From a virus, in IMG/VR virus record IMGVR_UViG_3300043449_002710, positions 124,001 through 188,000 of that record: a DNA stretch of 64,000 bases. One strand, 5' to 3'. Shown piece by piece: positions 56,469 to 63,767 of this stretch. Made by a program: the position numbers and the translations under genes. The notes below the pieces were generated by a model, which saw nothing but the letters and a program-made list of their open reading frames with translations, made no database searches and had not been told where the DNA came from. Position 1 is the stretch's first letter. Each line of letters begins with the position of its first letter.

Positions 56469-56915
56469 GTGGCAAAAAAAACTCGCCTTAAAAACTATCC
56501 GAGTCTTGAAATGGTTTTATCCATGGCCTTTAGTCGGGACCGTTGGGTGGACAAAGTTAGGCACCGGTTAGAGGGGGCTTTGGGCGAATACGCCAAGCAG
56601 AAGTTTGCCGAAGCCATTGGATACACGGGTTGGGATTGGACCATTGAAGTAGAAACGATTCTGGCAGGTGTTTCGGACTTAATGAACACTAAAAAAGTTC
56701 AAACCAAAACAAAATTTGACCGCAAAAAAGCTTTCCAAGAAGCTTACCAAGATGCTCAGGGCAGTTATGATCAAATCGTCCACGCTCGAAACACCTTGTG
56801 TAGAGAGCATCCATTCAACATGGAACAATACCAAAGAATTAGGCTTGTAAAACTAGATGCCGATACTTTGCTTAGAGAAATGGTTCTTAAATTTCTCCCG
56901 GGGATTTTGAATTAA
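56469..56915 (+). CDS. YPS-tagged hypothetical protein
   Basis: A 148-residue protein starting at GTG. The N-terminus MAKKTRLKNYPSLEMVLSMA carries the YPT-type peptide. The body is helical and mixed-charge (KVRHRLEGALGEYAKQKFAE, KFDRKKAFQEAYQDAQGSYD). No family recognised. It is controlled by a palindromic operator that is also present before the next gene, an XRE repressor-like fusion, so the two form a regulated pair. Confidence 0.7.
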   Translation: MAKKTRLKNYPSLEMVLSMAFSRDRWVDKVRHRLEGALGEYAKQKFAEAIGYTGWDWTIEVETILAGVSDLMNTKKVQTKTKFDRKKAFQEAYQDAQGSYDQIVHARNTLCREHPFNMEQYQRIRLVKLDADTLLREMVLKFLPGILN

Positions 56916-56924
56916 ACACGCCAC

Positions 56925-56953
56925 TTGACCTGCTAAGTCATTTGATATAACAT
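56925..56953 (+). promoter_or_regulatory. Promoter and operator of the XRE fusion gene
   Basis: TTGACC (56925-56930) with TAACAT at 17 bp (56948-56953) or TATAAC at 15 bp. TTGAC-CTGCTAA-GTCA has the same half-sites and seven-base spacing as the palindrome before 56469. The ATG is at 56963, so the 5' leader is at most a few bases. Confidence 0.55.
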
Positions 56954-56962
56954 TGCTATAGC

Positions 56963-57547
56963 ATGTCTTACTCTAAAAAGTTGATTCAGATTAGGTCCAA
57001 GAAAAACTGGAGCCAGGAAAAGCTGGCCTCCCACCTGAATGTCAGTTTCGCTACCGTGAATCGATGGGAAAATGAAAAATCTGAACCGCAAAGAGAAGCC
57101 AGAGAGTCGATTGATGTTTTGTGGGGAAGCCTACAAGAAGAAAACTACCCTGCCCTCAACCAAGTCCTCGCGCATTCGAAAAGATCCAAGCTCACCATTC
57201 TTTTGGACGAGAACCTTTTTCAGCTCAAGCCAGCCCTAAAAGACTCTGGGTTTAAAGTCATCTTAATGAAAAAAGGAACCTCCGACGAGGAGATTAGGGA
57301 GCTTGCCGAAGGCACTGCCATCCTCACAACTAATTCCAAAGACTTTATTCCCCACGCTGTCGCGGACGATTTCGATGTCATCTCGGCGGAACTGATCAAG
57401 TTCATCGATACTGAGCCCACTCGTAAAAACCAGACGGTTCAAAAGATAGCCAAAGCCATTCGAGAAAGTGGGATGGTTTTCACCCGTGGTAATTTCAATT
57501 TAGTCGTCCGAGATGACGGATCTTACGAACTCAAACCTTTAGTCTAA
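56963..57547 (+). CDS. XRE-type HTH fused to a DUF5615 (PIN-like) domain
   Basis: A 194-residue fusion. Residues 1-50 are an XRE helix-turn-helix (LIQIRSKKNWSQEKLASHLN, VSFATVNRWENEKSEPQREA). Residues 57-70 hold NYPALNQVLAHSKRS, which resembles the YPT peptide but here lies at a domain junction. Residues 72-160 match DUF5615, a PIN-like nuclease family: LTILLDENLFQLKPALKDSG, FKVILMKKGTSDEEIRELAE, GTAILTTNSKDFIPHAV. The acidic positions D (LLDEN) and D (TSDEE) are kept; the usual third D is NSKD. Normally DUF5615 toxins are paired with separate antitoxins; here the DNA-binding part is fused. Confidence 0.8.
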   Translation: MSYSKKLIQIRSKKNWSQEKLASHLNVSFATVNRWENEKSEPQREARESIDVLWGSLQEENYPALNQVLAHSKRSKLTILLDENLFQLKPALKDSGFKVILMKKGTSDEEIRELAEGTAILTTNSKDFIPHAVADDFDVISAELIKFIDTEPTRKNQTVQKIAKAIRESGMVFTRGNFNLVVRDDGSYELKPLV

Positions 57548-57553
57548 GTTGAG

Positions 57554-58120
57554 TCACTTCTTAGGCCGCTTAGCTTTAAAGAAAGCTCTCCCTAAGCAAA
57601 TGGCATCTGCAATGTCGTTGTCTTTGATTTTTAACTCCAGGCCATACATGGCGTTAGCAGCCCTGACGGACAGGTGCTTTTTAGTAACCCTGCCACGCTT
57701 TTTACCGGCTGAGACTTGGCGGTTATTTTTCAGATCCTCTTTGCTCATCCGAAGCTCTAAGAGCTTTCTCCACTCGCTCGGATCGAGGTAATGAACCTTG
57801 ACCCCCACAGCCCTAAAGTTCTCCAAAACCGCTTTATGGGTAAATTCTAGGATACGCTGGGTATGCCTGTTTTTTCCACGTACTGTATTCTCAGCCACTA
57901 CTTGATCGGGCTTGTACTTACCCCAAAGTTCCATCACCTTGTGAGCCATCTTGTTTGAGGCATCTAGGATGTTGTAAGGGTACTCGGGCATCTTCTCAGG
58001 GTAGCCGTTGACGTTGAAGTTGGGGACCGAGATTTCGATCACCCCAAAATCTCCTAGGTTATCATCCTTGATAACTGCCCACCCTGTCGATGTACTTAAA
58101 TCGAGCGCTAGAATTTTCAC
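57554..58120 (-). CDS. RuvC-like Holliday junction resolvase
   Basis: A 188-residue RNase H-fold nuclease: first catalytic Asp in ILALDLSTSTGWAVI, second acidic in QVVAENTVRGKNRHTQRILE, last acidic pair in IKDNDIADAICLGRAFF. It matches the phage RuvC-like family that resolves branched DNA before packaging. Length and motifs are normal. It is convergent with the XRE fusion (ends six bases apart) and overlaps no gene. Confidence 0.88.
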   Translation of the reverse strand: MKILALDLSTSTGWAVIKDDNLGDFGVIEISVPNFNVNGYPEKMPEYPYNILDASNKMAHKVMELWGKYKPDQVVAENTVRGKNRHTQRILEFTHKAVLENFRAVGVKVHYLDPSEWRKLLELRMSKEDLKNNRQVSAGKKRGRVTKKHLSVRAANAMYGLELKIKDNDIADAICLGRAFFKAKRPKK

Positions 58121-58132
58121 ACTGATGTTTTA

Positions 58133-58543
58133 CTAATCCACTTTGGATTTCAAAGCGCCCGACTCCATGTGCTTTCTGAGAGTCTTCATCATGAGCTTGC
58201 ACTTCTTGCCGCGATCCTTGATCTCTTGCCGCCAGGATTTCACGTAGTAAGCGAGATCCTCTTTGGCTTGAAGATGATCTTGAGTCATGTGGTTGAGCTT
58301 CACTTCTTCAAGCTTTCTTTTAGCCTCAATCACATCGGGTTCTTGCTCAAGCTTTTCCTTGTGCGCTTTCAGTTCTTCTTCGAGGTCGAGCTTCTTGGCG
58401 TCATTCTTGAGCATCTCTTTGGACCGCTCAAGCATCAGTTGCTCACGAGCAGCTTCAATCGCCAAATCCTCAGGCTTCATGGCGTTGATCGCGTCCACGA
58501 CTTCCTGAGGAAGGTCACCCTTCTTCTTAGGTTTCTTAGCCAT
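58133..58543 (-). CDS. Coiled-coil protein upstream of RuvC
   Basis: A 136-residue, lysine/glutamate-rich protein that is nearly all coiled coil (LERSKEMLKNDAKKLDLEEE, KAHKEKLEQEPDVIEAKRKL). The C-terminus is basic (KDRGKKCKLMMKTLRKHMES). GGGGGAAG precedes the ATG; TTGACA lies about 50 bases upstream. Function not recognised; it is transcribed with the resolvase. Confidence 0.68.
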   Translation of the reverse strand: MAKKPKKKGDLPQEVVDAINAMKPEDLAIEAAREQLMLERSKEMLKNDAKKLDLEEELKAHKEKLEQEPDVIEAKRKLEEVKLNHMTQDHLQAKEDLAYYVKSWRQEIKDRGKKCKLMMKTLRKHMESGALKSKVD

Positions 58544-58624
58544 GCTTCCCCCTAGGCTCTCTCAAATTGATTTTGAAATCACGCTAGGGGATTTCGGATC
58601 GTCTGTCAAATCAAAGAACCCGAC

Positions 58625-59113
58625 TCACCGCTTCTTAAGCTTGGCCTTTTTCATGGTCGGGTATTCCATCTCCGCTTTAGCGCGAGCTTTTTTAGCTAAA
58701 GTTTCTTTTTCCTTTTTAGTCAACCGCTTCACTTTGGCTTTAGAAGCTTTTGCTCTTTTTCCCTTTTTGACTTTGGCTTCGATGACTTCCGAAACAGAAG
58801 CAAAGATCGAGGCAAGTCCTGGGTAGCGATTGGAATCCACTTGAACCTTGGTCACCATTTCTTTGACTGCACCACTTTTCTTCACAAGATTCTCCAGTAC
58901 GGGTTCAATCGCTTCCAAGGCTTCGTCTGCCCACTTGCGGTCGAGATCCTTGGTGGTTTCTTCAAGCTGATCGTAAGGAACAAAAGATTGCTCCCAACGA
59001 GCGCTGCGCTCGGCACTAACTTCGGCTTTGACAGCCTTTGCCCAGTGAACCCACGCCTCGTGAAAAACTTCAGCCAAGGATTCTTTGATCTGATCTTTTG
59101 TTTCTTTGTCCAT
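58625..59113 (-). CDS. YPT-tagged basic protein
   Basis: A 162-residue protein starting at ATG 59113 (GAGG six bases upstream; a TTG-initiated form four codons longer is possible). It is helical with an N-terminal acidic region (KDQIKESLAEVFHEAWVHWA), a middle part SNRYPGLASIFASVSEVIEA and a very basic tail (KGKRAKASKAKVKRLTKKEK). The C-terminus is AEMEYPTMKKAKLKKR, another copy of the YPT peptide; the segment RYPGLASIFAS in the middle also resembles it. The ATG lies eight bases after the stop of the giant gene, so they are co-transcribed. Confidence 0.7.
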   Translation of the reverse strand: MDKETKDQIKESLAEVFHEAWVHWAKAVKAEVSAERSARWEQSFVPYDQLEETTKDLDRKWADEALEAIEPVLENLVKKSGAVKEMVTKVQVDSNRYPGLASIFASVSEVIEAKVKKGKRAKASKAKVKRLTKKEKETLAKKARAKAEMEYPTMKKAKLKKR

Positions 59114-59121
59114 TTTAAACC

Positions 59122-62100
59122 TCAAACATCTTCGTAGGTGCCGTCTTCGAAAAGAATGCCCACATGATAGCCTTTGTCGATGTGCTCTTCGGCGAGATCC
59201 ATGGCTTCTTCGTAGGTTTTAACTTTGACTTCTTTTTTTCCTTCACCTTTTTTATCAAGGATGACAGTCAGTTCTTCATCTTTCGCGGAAGCTTCTGCCT
59301 GATTGTCATATTTCTCGATGATCGACCCGATGTCAGTATACAAGAATTTATTCTTTTCTCGGTCATATACAACGGTCAAGTTGTAGGTATCGCCCGAGTT
59401 AATATACTGAAATCTTGGACGGGTCGGATTGCTTTCATTCGGGTCGTAGGCTTCCACACCGTGGTATCCCACTAAATCAGAAACGTGCTCCAAGATATTT
59501 TCGACATAGCTAGCTGGGTTATAAGTATTGTGCTTTTTGTCGTAATATCTTTCGCCGTTCTCATAGGCTTTTTTAGCTTCAGCCATGGCCGCTTTCAATT
59601 CTTCCAAGGTGGTTGAGGCTTGCGTTTTATAATAAGAAGACTCCACAACAGATATCTGAATATCCCCAATAATCTTCTTAATGGTTTCAATCGCCAAATT
59701 CGGATCGACCTTACCTGGAATCTTAAGAATGCTATCGTCGTCAAAGGAGATGCCAGAGACGCCTAAAGCTTTCTCGATTTTTTTGATCTGATCCAAAGAG
59801 ACTTTGTCAAAACCAATTTTGAGTGCAAAAGCGGTTTCTGAAGCAGAGGCTTGCGTTTTATAAGAAGACTCCGCAGTGAATCCGTCAAACCAATCACCGA
59901 ACTCTTCGGTGTGTTTGACATTCTCAGGTTTTTCACAAGTCTTAGAGCTAGTCTCGTCGTCGTTGCACCACTCTTTCGCTTCTTCCAAAGACAGCCCTTT
60001 TTTCATGACTTTTTGAGGGTGGCCTTCTTTATAAAAGCGAACGATCTTGTAGGTTTTTTCTTCTTCTTCTTCTTCCTCGTCTTCATCTGAGGAGGCTTCA
60101 ATTTTCTCGCTAGAAAGGTATTCCACCAAGTCGTCAGCCACAACCGATCCATCGGCTTCGATCACGACCGGAACACCGGCTTCTGGATCTTCACCCATGG
60201 ACTCAGCCCAGAAGATATAGACTTCATCGGGTTTAGCGGCATACTCGACCCCACGCTGAACTTCCATCAGGTCTGGGAGATCGCCCACTTTGGGTTCTTC
60301 GATGATGGTTTCATTTCCGGCCTTATCGACCAGGATGAGCTGGCAGCCTTCCATCACCTCGTCATCACCAAGCTGAAAGTAGTCTCCACGATTAGAGGAA
60401 ACTTCATCTCCGTTCTCATCGATGAGAACAGCGCTCTTATACTTCACAGCGGGGTTTTCTTTAACTGGGCCTGAGAAGAAAAAATCTTTCACCCAGAGGC
60501 GATCAATCTTGTCGCTGTCTTTGAACACGTCGATGTAAGTGCCTTGATACTTATCGAATTCGCGGTGTTCGCATTCAAAGCCATGCTTCTCAAGTTCTTT
60601 ACAGATCTTGTCAAAAGTCTCGTGATCGTAATCCTGATCGGCTTCGCCAGTGGCTTCAATCCGAACAGCGGCTTGCACCGAAGATTTGCTGGTCAATTCC
60701 ATAGTGTTGCCTTTGTCGTCCTCAATGTGTTTTCCGAACGGGCTAGAGTCTTTGACCCATTTCCAGTTGCCGGTCCCAAAAAACTTGTTTGCTTTGATTT
60801 CGGCAGCTTTAGTTGGATCGCCAGAGATCAAAACCTCCCAAGGCTTTCCGATCTTAGCGGAGTCTTCGTCATAGATATGGATGCGGTCGAATTCTTTGGC
60901 AAGATTCGGGAAAGGATCGGACTCCGCCGACTTGACGGCTTTTTTGGCGGCAGATTCCATTTTGTAAGGGCTCACATTGCCGTGATCACTCACGTACCAA
61001 ACGTTAGGCCAAAAGTTATGCTTTTGCATCCAAGCCTTGGCAGCGGCTTCTGCTTCCTCTGCCGTATTGAACTCGCCAAGGAATTCCCCATTTTTAATAG
61101 AGACAGAAATCTTTGATCCTAGTGGGCCTGAGTCAGAAAAAATAATGTCCTGGTCGTCAGGTTGATCATCTTGAAATTCTTCTTCTTCGGATTCTTCTTC
61201 TTCGGATTCTTCCGTAGCCGAAAGAACACCGTGTTCATAAACGTCTTCAGCAAATTGATCGAAATCCATCCGATCTTCGATTGAATAGTCTTGATCGAGT
61301 TTGTACTGCTGGTACATGGATTCAAGCTCTGTGAGGTTTTCTTTTAACCAAGCTTCAAAATCGGTTAGTTCTTCCACGAGTTCTCCGCCTTCCCAGTCTT
61401 CTTCAGCACCACTTTTAACTTTGTTTTCAGTCTTGGCTGTCCACATATCTTGGTTCTCGCTGTCTTCTGGCTTGGTGGTGATGATCAGAGAGTTCCCATC
61501 CACGTCACTCCACTCTGGAATAAGAGTGGGGTAGGTTTTCTTGGTTTTGAATCTCCAGAAAAAATCCGTAAGGTTATCCGCAAACTTTTCTACTCTATGC
61601 GGGTCAGCCAAGATGTCTCCGAGTTCCAAAGCCATCTTACCTTCGCCAAGCTCTTTCAAAGAGTATTCACCGTGGAGTTCTTTATCCAAAAAGATTTCCA
61701 ACGTGGTTTTGAACTTCTTCAAATCCGAATCCGAATCGTCTTCGGCTCCACCCACAGCTTGATTTCCATTTTTAGGCAGCCTAACCATTCGGCTGTGTCC
61801 GGTGAAACCAAATTTCTTATAAAATGTTCTTAATTTTGAAATCGGCATTTTGTTTTTCTCTTTAGGTACGGGCTGTAAATCAAGAATCACGCCATACTTA
61901 TCCGCTAAATCTACAATAAACTGCATTGCTCTTGTGCCTTGGCCTTGTCTTGGTTCTAAGGCTTGAATCCACTTCAGAGCAACTGAGCGTTCCCCTTTGG
62001 GTCCACCCAGCCAAGGTCTCAACTCGATCACCGCTTCATTGTTAAAAATTCTAATTTTATTTTCAAATGGGTGTGGCTGGGTTTTTCCCCAGACATCCTT

Positions 62101-62784
62101 CATAAATTTATCAATATTATCCGACTTCAAATCGGCTGGGCTAGCCTCTTGATCTGTTCGCAAGCGGAGTTTAAGTTTTTGAGTTTCGGAAGAGGTCAGC
62201 ATCTTTACACTCTTTCCAAACTTGTCTTTAAGATGAGATGCGACTAGCCCCAAAAGATTCTTATTAAAAGGGGCATCCCTGTCATCGGATGCGAATTTCT
62301 TAATGCCCATTTTAGCAAGCTTGGTCCAGTCCAAAAGGGCTTTAGCTTCAGGGGCCGCTTCCTTCTTGTGCTTCTCGGCCAAGGCTTTGGCCATCTCAGA
62401 GATCTCTTCGTCTCGGGCGATTTGGTTCACTAGATCCCTGACCTGATCCCGATAGCCGCCTGGAAGCTTCTCTGGCATCGAAGTGTTGAAAAACTCTTCT
62501 GGCTTCTGCTCGATCTTCCAACCCGAGGAACTGGCAATTTGTTCCAAGTATTTGGTGTGCTTCGAGGTGGTTCGAGAATACTTCTTCTCGTTGACGTAGA
62601 GAAGATCGCTTGGCGCATCGCGTTTAGCGATAATGGTGCGATAGCTGTAAAGGGTGTCGCCCTTGGCCCAGATGATATCTCCGTCTTTGCCTACGCTTTC
62701 GCCGGTAGATAACCAAGAACGAATCAAGCCTTCTTCTTTGGCCCCAGCCATAGCCTTCTCAGCCACAATCTTTTGTCTTGCCAT
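59122..62784 (-). CDS. Giant multidomain protein with GNAT domain and repeated linkers
   Basis: A 1220-residue protein. Residues about 265-345 are a GNAT acetyltransferase-like domain: VALKWIQALEPRQGQGTRAM (acetyl-CoA loop RxGxG), FIVDLADKYGVILDLQ and LRTFYKKFGFTG. A phage domain with GLSLEEAKEWCNDDETSSK is near residue 985. Several acidic linkers (EESEEEESEEEE, SDEDEEEEEEE) and two repeats ESSYKTQAS and ESSYYKTQAS separate small alpha/beta domains, giving a beads-on-a-string layout. It could be a virion-packaged polyprotein or a large regulatory protein. No signal peptide or membrane segment. GTTATTTT and a TTAGGG ribosome-binding site lie upstream. Confidence 0.75.
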   Translation of the reverse strand: MARQKIVAEKAMAGAKEEGLIRSWLSTGESVGKDGDIIWAKGDTLYSYRTIIAKRDAPSDLLYVNEKKYSRTTSKHTKYLEQIASSSGWKIEQKPEEFFNTSMPEKLPGGYRDQVRDLVNQIARDEEISEMAKALAEKHKKEAAPEAKALLDWTKLAKMGIKKFASDDRDAPFNKNLLGLVASHLKDKFGKSVKMLTSSETQKLKLRLRTDQEASPADLKSDNIDKFMKDVWGKTQPHPFENKIRIFNNEAVIELRPWLGGPKGERSVALKWIQALEPRQGQGTRAMQFIVDLADKYGVILDLQPVPKEKNKMPISKLRTFYKKFGFTGHSRMVRLPKNGNQAVGGAEDDSDSDLKKFKTTLEIFLDKELHGEYSLKELGEGKMALELGDILADPHRVEKFADNLTDFFWRFKTKKTYPTLIPEWSDVDGNSLIITTKPEDSENQDMWTAKTENKVKSGAEEDWEGGELVEELTDFEAWLKENLTELESMYQQYKLDQDYSIEDRMDFDQFAEDVYEHGVLSATEESEEEESEEEEFQDDQPDDQDIIFSDSGPLGSKISVSIKNGEFLGEFNTAEEAEAAAKAWMQKHNFWPNVWYVSDHGNVSPYKMESAAKKAVKSAESDPFPNLAKEFDRIHIYDEDSAKIGKPWEVLISGDPTKAAEIKANKFFGTGNWKWVKDSSPFGKHIEDDKGNTMELTSKSSVQAAVRIEATGEADQDYDHETFDKICKELEKHGFECEHREFDKYQGTYIDVFKDSDKIDRLWVKDFFFSGPVKENPAVKYKSAVLIDENGDEVSSNRGDYFQLGDDEVMEGCQLILVDKAGNETIIEEPKVGDLPDLMEVQRGVEYAAKPDEVYIFWAESMGEDPEAGVPVVIEADGSVVADDLVEYLSSEKIEASSDEDEEEEEEEKTYKIVRFYKEGHPQKVMKKGLSLEEAKEWCNDDETSSKTCEKPENVKHTEEFGDWFDGFTAESSYKTQASASETAFALKIGFDKVSLDQIKKIEKALGVSGISFDDDSILKIPGKVDPNLAIETIKKIIGDIQISVVESSYYKTQASTTLEELKAAMAEAKKAYENGERYYDKKHNTYNPASYVENILEHVSDLVGYHGVEAYDPNESNPTRPRFQYINSGDTYNLTVVYDREKNKFLYTDIGSIIEKYDNQAEASAKDEELTVILDKKGEGKKEVKVKTYEEAMDLAEEHIDKGYHVGILFEDGTYEDV

Positions 62785-62820
62785 TCGAGTATTCCCTAAG
62801 TCGTTTGAATTGCTACTAAG

Positions 62821-62828
62821 AAAATAAC
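62821..62828 (-). promoter_or_regulatory. GTTATTTT promoter motif for the giant gene
   Basis: Minus-strand GAGTTATTTTCTTAGTAGC, 36 bases before the ATG at 62784; same core as at 51638. Confidence 0.45.
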
Positions 62829-62921
62829 TCGGCTTTACTCGTCTTTGACCTGAACCCCCCAGGCAACCCCACCCCTAAAAACGAACTCAGAATTAGTAAA
62901 ATCAACCCCAAGGGGAAGCGC

Positions 62922-63767
62922 ATGAGATCGGGGTTAGAAAATAAAAAGCATATCGTTTGCTATTCTGGTGGGCACTCTTCGGCTCTAGTCGCGGTGGAAG
63001 TCGTTCGCAAGTACGGCAAAGAAAACGTGATCCTGCTCAATCACGATATCCACGCATCCGTCGAGAGCGAAGACATCAAGAGATTCAAGAAAGAAGTAGC
63101 CGATTACCTCGAACTTGAAATCACCTACGCCAATCACCCCGATTGGGACAGTAAAGATCAGTTTGACGTTGTTCGCGAGGCCAATGCTTTCAAGGTCGGA
63201 AACGGCACCGCCCTTTGTACCAACCGCCTCAAGACCGCCCCTTTTGACAAGTACCTGAAAGAGAACTTCCCAGTCGAAACGGATGGCGAAAGCCCTTGTG
63301 TGATCTATTACGGGTTTGACGCCAATGAGCCAGCGCGTATTTTGAGGCGAAGCTCGATCCTAGGAACCAAGGGCTATTTGACAGCCTTCCCCTTGGCCCA
63401 TTGGCCAAGGACGATTCAGTCCACAAAAGAGATCGGAATTGAGCCACCCAACACTTACAATCAATTCAAACACGCCAATTGTATTGGTTGCCTGAAAGCT
63501 GGCCGCCAGCACTGGTACATCGTCTACTGCACAAGGCCCGATCTCTGGGAGAAAGCCAAAAGCACCGAGGACGCGATCGGATACTCGATCATCAAAGACA
63601 TTTACTTAGACGAACTCGAACCCAAGTTTGAGCTGATGAAAAAAGTAGGGGTGGTTCCGACCGAGCATCTTCACCACAAGACTTTCTGGAAACAGGTCGC
63701 CGACCAACTCAAGCAAAGTATGAGCGAAGAAGAGAAGTCCGAGAAACCTTGCGAGTGCGTGTTCTAA
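62922..63767 (+). CDS. PAPS reductase-like PP-loop protein (copy 1)
   Basis: A 281-residue protein of the PP-loop ATPase family: HIVCYSGGHSSALVAVEVVR (pyrophosphate loop SGGxSS), VILLNHDIHASVESEDIKRF, GTALCTNRLKTAPFDKYL and the cysteine pair in ANCIGCLKAGRQHWYIVYC. Phages carry such CysH/DndC-like proteins; roles proposed include DNA or nucleotide sulfur modification, but none can be told here. The C-terminus ends KPCECVF. AAGGGG lies before the ATG. It overlaps the next, related gene by one base. Confidence 0.85.
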   Translation: MRSGLENKKHIVCYSGGHSSALVAVEVVRKYGKENVILLNHDIHASVESEDIKRFKKEVADYLELEITYANHPDWDSKDQFDVVREANAFKVGNGTALCTNRLKTAPFDKYLKENFPVETDGESPCVIYYGFDANEPARILRRSSILGTKGYLTAFPLAHWPRTIQSTKEIGIEPPNTYNQFKHANCIGCLKAGRQHWYIVYCTRPDLWEKAKSTEDAIGYSIIKDIYLDELEPKFELMKKVGVVPTEHLHHKTFWKQVADQLKQSMSEEEKSEKPCECVF

